The notes under the pieces: generated by a model | What the model saw: only the letters and a program-made list of their open reading frames with translations | Told to the model about the DNA's origin: nothing | The model's database searches: none | Position numbers and translations under genes: made by a program | In this document: positions 57,940 through 64,000 of the stretch, piece by piece | Layout: every line of letters starts with the position of its first letter | Numbering within the stretch: the first letter of the stretch is position 1 | Assembly: GCF_014280035.1 (NCBI RefSeq) | Contig: NZ_CP047957.1 | Location: 2,170,001-2,234,000 of the forward strand | DNA: 64,000 bases | Origin: Synechococcus sp. A18-25c | GTDB taxonomy: Bacteria; Cyanobacteriota; Cyanobacteriia; PCC-6307; Cyanobiaceae | Reading direction: 5' to 3'

Positions 57940-59643
57940 ATGACCGCCAGCTCCAGCGCATCGACGCCAGCCACCACCTCCAGCTTCGCTGGCTTCGCCC
58001 AGCAGGTCGATTACTCGCTGATGCAGCACCTTCGGCCCGATCCGGAATCCACACCCGATGGACAGGATCACCGCGCAAGGCAAGTGCGTTCTGGCCACTA
58101 CGTGCCAGTGACGCCGACGCCGCTTCCCAATCCCGAGTACGTCGCCCACAGCCCGGAACTGTTCGCTGCGCTGGGCCTGGACGAAGCACTGGTTCACGAT
58201 GGTGACTTCCGCAGCGTCTTCTCTGGCGACCTCAGCAACGTGAGCGAGCCAATGCGTCCCCATGGCTGGGCCACCGGCTACGCCTTGTCGATCTACGGCA
58301 CGGAATACAACCAGCAATGTCCGTTCGGCAATGGCAACGGCTACGGCGATGGGCGAGCCATCTCCGTGGTTGAAGGGGTGTTTGAAGGTCAGCGCTGGGA
58401 GATGCAGCTGAAGGGTGGTGGACCGACGCCCTATTGCCGTGGTGCTGATGGTCGAGCCGTGCTGCGGTCCAGCGTGCGCGAATTCCTGGCCCAGGAGTTC
58501 ATGCATGCCCTGGGCATTCCCACATCCCGCTCCCTAACGCTGTACGTCTCCCACGACGAGACCGTGCGTCGCCCCTGGTATTCGGGCGCCTCGCCCTCCA
58601 TGGATCCCGACATCCTGGTCGACAACTCAGCGGCGATCACCACACGTGTGGCGCCATCCTTTCTTCGGGTAGGCCAACTGGAGCTGTTCGCACGACGCGC
58701 CCGTCGCGAAGCGCATCCTGAGGCCCAGCAGGAGTTGCAAATGATCGTGCAGCATCTGATCGAGCGGAACTACCGGGAAGACATTGATCACTCCCTGCCG
58801 TTCCCGGCGCAGGTGGTGCAGCTGGCGCGGTTGTTCCGGGAACGCCTCATCAGCCTGGTGTGCCACTGGATGCGCGTGGGCTATTGCCAGGGCAACTTCA
58901 ATAGCGACAACTGCGCCGCCGGCGGTTTCACCCTTGATTACGGACCCTTCGGCTTCTGCGAACTGTTCGACCCCCGCTTTCAGCCCTGGACCGGCGGCGG
59001 CATTCATTTCTCCTTTTTCAACCAACCGAAAGCGGCTGAAACCAACTATCGGATGTTCTGGTCAGCGCTCAAAACGCTGTTAAGGGATCACCCCGCCGAA
59101 ACAGCCGAACTCGACGCGCTGCATGCAACCTTCAGCGAAGCCATGAAGGCCGGACTGGATGCCATGTGGGCTCGCAAGGTGGGACTGGCCAACGTAGCTC
59201 CGGAGCTGATCGGCGATCTGCTGCAGCTGATGGTGGCTTCGAAGGCGGACTACACGATTGTTTTCCGTGACTTGGCATCACTGCCAACCGAGGTCACGCC
59301 GCTGAAACGGGGCTTCTATGTGCCCAGCGATGCAGAGCTCGAGGCGCAATGGAATGCCTGGCTGGCGCGCTGGCACCAGCAGCTCAGCGGCTGTGGAGAG
59401 CCTGAAGAGATCACCGCTTCGATGCAACGCACCAATCCCGCCATCACCTGGCGCGAATGGCTGATCGCCCCGGCCTATGAGCAGGCGGCTCGCGGTGACT
59501 ACAGCCTGGTGCACGAACTGCAAACGGTGTTCCGCAACCCCTACGCACCGCTCTCAGCCAAACTCGCTGGTCGCTACGACCAACTGCGACCACGGGAGTT
59601 CTTCGGCGCCGGAGGCATCTCCCACTACAGCTGCTCGTCGTAA
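57940..59643 (+). CDS. selO: SelO-like protein adenylyltransferase (UPF0061)
   Basis: A 567-residue pseudokinase-fold protein of the SelO family, which AMPylates other proteins. Mg/ATP residues are visible as Asn321-Ser-Asp-Asn324 and DYGPFGF at 333-339, and the Gly-rich QLKGGGPTPYCRGADGRAVLRSSVREF region (about 156-182) is well kept. The usual His before the NTDN motif is Gln317, and the motif is NSDN. The C-terminus is YSCSS; Cys565 sits where animal SelO carries selenocysteine (three residues from the end). The divergent clade and Cys form suggest redox-controlled AMPylation, which is an inference. Confidence 0.9.
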   Translation: MTASSSASTPATTSSFAGFAQQVDYSLMQHLRPDPESTPDGQDHRARQVRSGHYVPVTPTPLPNPEYVAHSPELFAALGLDEALVHDGDFRSVFSGDLSNVSEPMRPHGWATGYALSIYGTEYNQQCPFGNGNGYGDGRAISVVEGVFEGQRWEMQLKGGGPTPYCRGADGRAVLRSSVREFLAQEFMHALGIPTSRSLTLYVSHDETVRRPWYSGASPSMDPDILVDNSAAITTRVAPSFLRVGQLELFARRARREAHPEAQQELQMIVQHLIERNYREDIDHSLPFPAQVVQLARLFRERLISLVCHWMRVGYCQGNFNSDNCAAGGFTLDYGPFGFCELFDPRFQPWTGGGIHFSFFNQPKAAETNYRMFWSALKTLLRDHPAETAELDALHATFSEAMKAGLDAMWARKVGLANVAPELIGDLLQLMVASKADYTIVFRDLASLPTEVTPLKRGFYVPSDAELEAQWNAWLARWHQQLSGCGEPEEITASMQRTNPAITWREWLIAPAYEQAARGDYSLVHELQTVFRNPYAPLSAKLAGRYDQLRPREFFGAGGISHYSCSS

Positions 59644-59875
59644 GCCAAGACGACGCAGATGGACATCAAAAGCCGAAAGCTAATGCCGTGGCAGCTGCCA
59701 TGAACCTCCACGCAATGATCTAAACCAAGATGCAGACCTTGCTTGCAGCATCCCCTGGAGATCAACCACAAGCAGTCTTAAAGAGCAATTCCCGAAAACA
59801 CAATTCCAATAAAGTTAAGCAAGGTTGCTATTGCAAAGCAATTCGACGACAATTCAACAAACAGACCGAACCTCA

Positions 59876-60364
59876 ATGCCTTTATCAACCAACCCAAAAG
59901 TATCCAAAACGTTAATGCAGCTCACATGGATTGTTGGCGGCATTGGATTCTGGAATGCTTTCAACTCCATTGGCTCCGGAGATGTTGAGTCTGCCACGCA
60001 ATGGATATCCGCTTGGGCTGTGGGCGGCGTAGGGCTGTTGTCTTTTGTTCGCCATGCAGTTTTTCACCGAAGCGATGCGAAGCGCATGGGTTGGGACTAT
60101 GGAGCACGAAACGACTTTCAGCTCGAAGTTGGCTTCGCCAATCTTGCATGGGGCGCTGTAGCCATAGCTGGCATTTACCAAGGATGGGATACGCAAACAC
60201 TTGGGGGGTTAATATTAGTTGTCGGTATCTATATGTTGCAAGCGGCAGTTTTACACCTTCTAGAACTCAAGGAGGCCAAAAACCCTCGATATGGTAGCAA
60301 AATTGCAAGTACAGCCTATGCAGTTTGCCTCTTTTGGTTTGGCATCAAAGCCTTCTCCGGATGA
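59876..60364 (+). CDS. Four-helix membrane protein, DUF6790-like, in low-GC patch
   Basis: A 162-residue protein starting at ATG 59876 with four or five hydrophobic helices. The middle reads RNDFQLEVGFANLAWGAVAIAGIYQGW, which resembles the DUF6790 family as I remember it; the function is unknown. The region is AT-rich compared with the neighbours: counted lines give 22/60 GC at 59761-59820 and 25/60 at 60181-60240. A 232-base gap lies before it, with a palindrome TGGCAGCTGCCA at 59689-59700. The base composition suggests recent acquisition. Confidence 0.6.
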   Translation: MPLSTNPKVSKTLMQLTWIVGGIGFWNAFNSIGSGDVESATQWISAWAVGGVGLLSFVRHAVFHRSDAKRMGWDYGARNDFQLEVGFANLAWGAVAIAGIYQGWDTQTLGGLILVVGIYMLQAAVLHLLELKEAKNPRYGSKIASTAYAVCLFWFGIKAFSG

Positions 60365-60514
60365 ATCCCATCAATTCGCTGACAATTTCAATCTGACCAA
60401 TTCAAAGCAAGAGTCTGCTGGCAACAAGAAGCCGCGTGGGCGCTTGTGAAAGCAAAACCCGACTCGTGCACAACGTGTACACCGTCGGCAGACTGCCTGA
60501 AATTCTGATGTGGC

Positions 60515-60955
60515 ATGCAGCGCTCCATCAACTTGTCGCTTTCGCTTGGTGGTGCCGCTGCGCTGGTCCTCTCCAACGCCCCTCTCTTGCCTGCTGCTGC
60601 TCAAGACGCAGACACCGCTGAGAATCTCGGTGGTGTGATGAGCATCAGCCTTAAAGATGTGGTCAAACCCACCATTGGCTTTCAAGGTGCTCTGCAAGGG
60701 GCTGGCACTCCCAACCAGGCCGGTATCGGCGGCTTCCTGCCACTCTCGGTTGGCGAGAACAGCGTCTGGTTCCTTGATGCCCTGGTCAACGTCAATTTCG
60801 CTGATCGCGATGGTGAGAGCAGCATCATCAACACCGATGTGGATGGTGGCTTCTCCACCTCCACCAGCGGCTCGCTGCCAGCGAGGGGAATTGAATCAGC
60901 TGGCATCAACTCCGGCAATGCCAACGATGACGACAGCAGCATGCCGAAAGCCTGA
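60515..60955 (+). CDS. Secreted protein, probably the truncated N-terminus of a surface protein
   Basis: A 146-residue protein with a signal peptide (about 1-29, LSLGGAAALVLSNAPLLPAAAQ). The segment GFLPLSVGENSVWFLDALVNVNFADRDGESSIINTDVDGG looks like the start of the beta-barrel domain of cyanobacterial proteins with an inverse-autotransporter-like barrel. Here the frame passes after a few residues into a Ser/Gly/Asn/Asp-rich tail (LPARGIESAGINSGNANDDDSS) and stops. The rest of the barrel is missing, so it is either a decayed gene or a short secreted product. It lies in the same region as the low-GC membrane protein. Confidence 0.55.
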   Translation: MQRSINLSLSLGGAAALVLSNAPLLPAAAQDADTAENLGGVMSISLKDVVKPTIGFQGALQGAGTPNQAGIGGFLPLSVGENSVWFLDALVNVNFADRDGESSIINTDVDGGFSTSTSGSLPARGIESAGINSGNANDDDSSMPKA

Positions 60956-60980
60956 TAAGTGCCAGGAGACACTGCAGACA

Positions 60981-61988
60981 TCAGCTCACGTGGTCGCGTT
61001 GAGAGATCCATGCTCCCAGCTCTGCGCGATCGAATCCTGCAATCGACGCCAACAACAACAACACCCGCGCTTTCTGGGGATTGAGACTGCCTGCCGGCAA
61101 CAGCCCAAGCCGTTCATCCTCGGGATGGTGGTGCACCGGTCCAGACCCGCAGCGGTTGGCCCGCAGCATCAAGGGTCGTGGGCCAGCCCACGCCTCCAAC
61201 ACACGGCATTCGCCAGCCGACAGTTGTCCAGCGCCTGTTCCCGTGAACACCAATCCGACAACACCGGCGTTCAGACAGGCGCTGAGCAGGAGCGGCTCGG
61301 GCTCCACACAGCCATAGAGGATCGGCACCTGGGGCCATTGTTCCGGTAGCGCGAGTCCAGCGAAGCGCACCTGCCCAGATCCGCTCGCCGTCGGCAGATG
61401 AACGCCAACGTCGTCCACCCATCCCAAGGATCCGCTACCAGGACTGGCAAAGGCCCCCACCCCCTGGGTGGCCACCTTGGTGACAGCGCGGGCGCCATGG
61501 ATCTGGCCATCCATCACCACCAGCACGCCGTGGCCGCGTGCCTCCGGGCTGACTGCGACCTGCACAGCCTGGAACAGATTCAATGGCCCATCGGCACTGA
61601 GGGCCGTGGCCGGCCGCATCGCTCCCACCAGGACCACCGGCCGGGGATCGTCGATCAACAACTGCAGCAACCAGGCCGTTTCCTCGAGGGTGTTGGTGCC
61701 ATGGGTGATCACCACCCCGGCTAGCTCCGGGTCCGTCGCGAAGGCAGCGCGAATGCGCCCCACCAAGGCATGCCAGTGCGCAAACAGCAGGTCGGCGCTG
61801 TCGACATTGGCGACTTGCTTGACCGAAATCGTCGCCAGGTCCTGCAGCTGAGGCACACTCTGCAACAGCGCATCAGCGCCCAGCACCCCGGCGGTGTAGT
61901 CGTTCAGCGTGGCGCTGTCGGCCGCACAGCCGGCAATGGTGCCGCCGGTGGCGAGCAGCAGCAGCCGGGGCAAGCCGAATCTGCTCAC
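60981..61988 (-). CDS. ansA: L-asparaginase
   Basis: A 335-residue type I/II asparaginase that hydrolyses asparagine to aspartate and ammonia. The catalytic threonines are in [13 protein letters not shown] and [14 protein letters not shown] (Thr-Asn-Thr-Leu-Glu). The start is GTG 61988, which overlaps the argS stop (GTGA), so the gene is coupled to argS. The open frame continues far upstream inside argS but carries no family similarity there. No signal peptide is evident, so a cytoplasmic enzyme is likely. Confidence 0.92.
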   Translation of the reverse strand: MSRFGLPRLLLLATGGTIAGCAADSATLNDYTAGVLGADALLQSVPQLQDLATISVKQVANVDSADLLFAHWHALVGRIRAAFATDPELAGVVITHGTNTLEETAWLLQLLIDDPRPVVLVGAMRPATALSADGPLNLFQAVQVAVSPEARGHGVLVVMDGQIHGARAVTKVATQGVGAFASPGSGSLGWVDDVGVHLPTASGSGQVRFAGLALPEQWPQVPILYGCVEPEPLLLSACLNAGVVGLVFTGTGAGQLSAGECRVLEAWAGPRPLMLRANRCGSGPVHHHPEDERLGLLPAGSLNPQKARVLLLLASIAGFDRAELGAWISQRDHVS

Positions 61989-63772
61989 ATCCGCTCCAGG
62001 GTGGCGATGCCGAGCAGACCAAGACCGGCCTTGAGTGTGTCGGCGGTCAGACGGCACAAGGCCAGGCGTGAAGGCAGCGCATCCGCGTCGGCCTTGAGCA
62101 CCGGCACCTGGTCGTAGAAGCGGTTGAACACCTGGCTGAGCTCGAACAGATAGCTGCAGAGCCGGTTGGGCAACAACTCCTCCTCCACCTCCGCGATCAC
62201 GGCATCGAACTTGAGTAGCTCCCGCACCAGGGCCCACTCCTGGGGTTCGCTGAATTGCAGCTGGTCGGCCGCCACATCCAGATCACCACCCTTGCGAGCG
62301 ATCCCGGCGATGCGCACCACCGCATACAGCAGATAAGGGGCTGTGTTGCCCTGCAGGGCCAGCATGCGATCGAAGGAGAACTGGTAATTCGTGATCCGGT
62401 TCTGGCTGAGGTCGGCGTATTTCACCGCCGCCAGACCCACGGTGCCGGCCACGTGGTTGATGAACGCCTCTGGCTCACTGCGTTCCTCCTCCTTGAGGCG
62501 CGAGCGCAGATCCGCCTCCGCACGTTCCACGGCCTCATCGAGCAGATCCCGCAGACGCACCGTGTCGCCGGCCCGGGTCTTGAGCTTTTTGCCGTCTTCT
62601 CCTTGCACCAACCCAAAGGGCACGTGCTCCAGGCGAGCACCGTCAGGAATCCAGCCGGCCCGTGCGGCAACCTGGAACACCCCCGCAAAATGATTGGCCT
62701 GACCGGAATCGGTCACGTAAATCACCCGACGGGCCGCATCGCCATCAGGGGCCTCGGCGAACCGGTAGCGAATCGCAGCCAGATCGGTGGTGGCGTAATT
62801 GAAGCCGCCATCGCTCTTCTGCACGATCACCGGCAGGGGTTTGCCGTCCTTGCCGCTGACCCCCTCCAGGAAAACGCACTCTGCTCCGTCGTCGGTGACC
62901 AGCAGACCCGTCTGCTTCAGCCCATCGACCACCGCCGGCAGGAAGGGGTTGTAGAACGACTCGCCGCGTTCACTGAGGCGGATATCAAGCCGATCGTAGA
63001 TCTTCTGGAACTCACGCCGCGATTGGTCGCAGAGCAGACCCCAGGCCTTCAACGACAGCGGATCACCGCCCTGCAGCTTCACCACCTCTTCGCGGGATGT
63101 GGTCTGGAACGACTCGTCATCATCGAAGCGCTTCTTCGCTTCGCGATAGAAAGCCACCAGATCACCAAGGTCGATGGCATCCGCGGTGTCGAGCGCTTCG
63201 GGAGCGACCTGCTTGAGATGGGTGATCAGCATCCCGAACTGGGTGCCCCAGTCGCCCACATGGTTCAGCCGCAGGACCGGATGACCGCGGAACTCCAGCA
63301 CCCGCGCCAGGGAGTCGCCAATGATCGTGGAGCGCAAATGCCCCACATGCATCTCCTTGGCGATGTTGGGACTGGAGAAGTCCACCACCACCGGCGCCGC
63401 GTTGCTGACCGCCGGCACGCCGAGCCGCTCGTCCCCCAGCCGTGCCAACACCTCCGCCGCCAGCCGCTCCGGACGGATCGTGAGGTTGATGAAACCAGGC
63501 CCGGCGATCTGGGGCTCCAAGCACAGATCGGTGAAGGCCGCATCCGCTTGCAGTTGCTCCACGATGGCCGTGGCGATCTGACGCGGCGCCTGCTTCAACG
63601 GCTTGGCCAGGGGCAGTGCACCATTGGCCTGGAAATCGCCGAATTCCGGCTTGCTCGCTGGCGCCAACTGGGGATCCAAACCAGCCTCCACCGCCTCAGC
63701 CCAAGCCTCGGGAAACGCCCGTTGCAAGGCATCGCGCAACTGGGTTTCGAGGGCGTCGGCGATGCGCAGCAT
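61985..63772 (-). CDS. argS: Arginyl-tRNA synthetase
   Basis: A 595-residue class I aminoacyl-tRNA synthetase. The HIGH-like motif is HVGH in [14 protein letters not shown], the KMSK region is [15 protein letters not shown], and the N-terminal domain and C-terminal anticodon-binding DALRP-type domain ([13 protein letters not shown]...[18 protein letters not shown]) are complete. ATG 63772 starts the family N-terminus ([16 protein letters not shown]). The stop overlaps the ansA start. Confidence 0.96.
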   Translation of the reverse strand: MLRIADALETQLRDALQRAFPEAWAEAVEAGLDPQLAPASKPEFGDFQANGALPLAKPLKQAPRQIATAIVEQLQADAAFTDLCLEPQIAGPGFINLTIRPERLAAEVLARLGDERLGVPAVSNAAPVVVDFSSPNIAKEMHVGHLRSTIIGDSLARVLEFRGHPVLRLNHVGDWGTQFGMLITHLKQVAPEALDTADAIDLGDLVAFYREAKKRFDDDESFQTTSREEVVKLQGGDPLSLKAWGLLCDQSRREFQKIYDRLDIRLSERGESFYNPFLPAVVDGLKQTGLLVTDDGAECVFLEGVSGKDGKPLPVIVQKSDGGFNYATTDLAAIRYRFAEAPDGDAARRVIYVTDSGQANHFAGVFQVAARAGWIPDGARLEHVPFGLVQGEDGKKLKTRAGDTVRLRDLLDEAVERAEADLRSRLKEEERSEPEAFINHVAGTVGLAAVKYADLSQNRITNYQFSFDRMLALQGNTAPYLLYAVVRIAGIARKGGDLDVAADQLQFSEPQEWALVRELLKFDAVIAEVEEELLPNRLCSYLFELSQVFNRFYDQVPVLKADADALPSRLALCRLTADTLKAGLGLLGIATLERM

Positions 63773-63870
63773 GGACAGCAGCGAGAAATGCAATCCGCCT
63801 GATCATCCCCCGGCACGGGACCATCACTCAGCACTCAGCACTGACGAAAAGCCTTCAACCCAGCCGGAAG

Positions 63871-63996
63871 GCGATGCAACAGTCGCTGAGCGACGTGGAA
63901 CCGGCTGCAAGAGAAAGACTGACCTTGCTCAGTGAATCGTTGCTCACCACCTTTGCGATCGAAAGCAACACAGAGAGGAAGGAATCAACCAGATGA
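63871..63996 (+). CDS. Small ORF before the next gene
   Basis: A 41-codon frame (ATG 63871, with GGAAGG close before it) rich in Glu, Ser and Leu: MQQSLSDVEPAARER...ESNTERKESTR. Its TGA stop overlaps an ATG at 63993 (ATGA), which begins a frame that leaves the window. A strong ribosome site (GAGAGGAAGGA) for that next ATG lies inside this small ORF. It may be a leader ORF coupled to the next gene, a small protein, or chance. I do not recognise it. Confidence 0.35.
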   Translation, partial: AMQQSLSDVEPAARERLTLLSESLLTTFAIESNTERKESTR

Positions 63997-64000
63997 TTCA

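Noticed and set aside
57785-58506. Minus-strand open frames of 134 and 201 codons over the selO 5' end
   Set aside because: They are complementary to the clear SelO coding frame, show no family features, and carry Arg/Gly-rich compositions typical of antisense frames in GC-rich genes.
59689-59700. Perfect palindrome TGGCAGCTGCCA after selO as an operator or terminator
   Set aside because: It has no loop and no following T-run, and a single 12-base palindrome in a long sequence is expected by chance.
62255-63802. A 515-codon plus-strand open frame opposite argS
   Set aside because: argS is certain on the minus strand with HVGH and KMSK-like motifs. The antisense frame is long only because of GC-rich codon bias and has His/Gln/Arg-rich, low-complexity composition.

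Overview
The window looks like a chromosome segment of a marine picocyanobacterium of the Synechococcus/Cyanobium group. It is about 60 % GC over most of its length. It encodes seven visible NDH-1 subunits (ndhM, F, D, E, G, I, A, H make eight with ndhH), carotenoid genes (crtP, crtB), a chlorophyll methyltransferase (chlM), RbcR and a phylloquinone (men) cluster. Gene order such as crtP-ndhM-DUF3172-rbcR-NnrU-ndhF-ndhD and ndhA-I-G-E-nadK is typical of that group as I remember it. I see no rRNA, tRNA, IS element, prophage or CRISPR array.

Layout. (1) 1-7.76 kb, minus strand, is clearly AT-richer (33-47 % GC in the lines I counted). It holds a two-component module (hybrid kinase, single receiver, HisKA-like/receiver protein), crtB, a TolC-type outer-membrane protein, a ParA/MinD-like ATPase and a cut-off gene. 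The module sits between crtP and crtB, which are usually adjacent. (2) 7.77-17.3 kb: crtP, ndhM, rbcR, a NnrU/Z-ISO-like isomerase, ndhF, ndhD, a LapA-like protein and scpA. (3) 17.4-26 kb: a nucleotidyltransferase, metF, a PedR-like regulator, a CYTH protein, nadK, ndhE-G-I-A, gltA and sixA. (4) 26-43.4 kb: housekeeping genes (hrcA, trpB, a SUI1 factor, cysC, purE, nagA, chlM, a pseudouridine synthase, a NarL-type regulator, a cysteine desulfurase, rsmH, ndhH). (5) 43.4-49.6 kb: a structured gene-poor gap, then phylloquinone genes (DHNA-CoA thioesterase, menE, menC, menA, and divergent menF). (6) 49.5-57.8 kb: an S9 peptidase, gshB, a glutaredoxin, prfB with a programmed +1 frameshift, ybeY, dgkA, trpG, an MBL-like protein and hisC. 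(7) 57.9-64 kb: selO, a low-GC patch with a membrane protein and a probably truncated surface protein, ansA and argS.

The NDH-1 subunits belong to one photosynthetic complex used in cyclic electron flow and respiration. The men genes supply its neighbour photosystem I with phylloquinone, and crtP/crtB with the NnrU-like protein supply carotenoids. The region most likely to hold something undescribed is the first 7.8 kb. There the kinase has two degraded receivers, the intact receivers are separate proteins, no DNA-binding output is visible, and crtB, TolC and ParA genes share the same strand and base composition. A second point of interest is a membrane-protein gene at 40.4-41.0 kb interrupted by one in-frame TGA.
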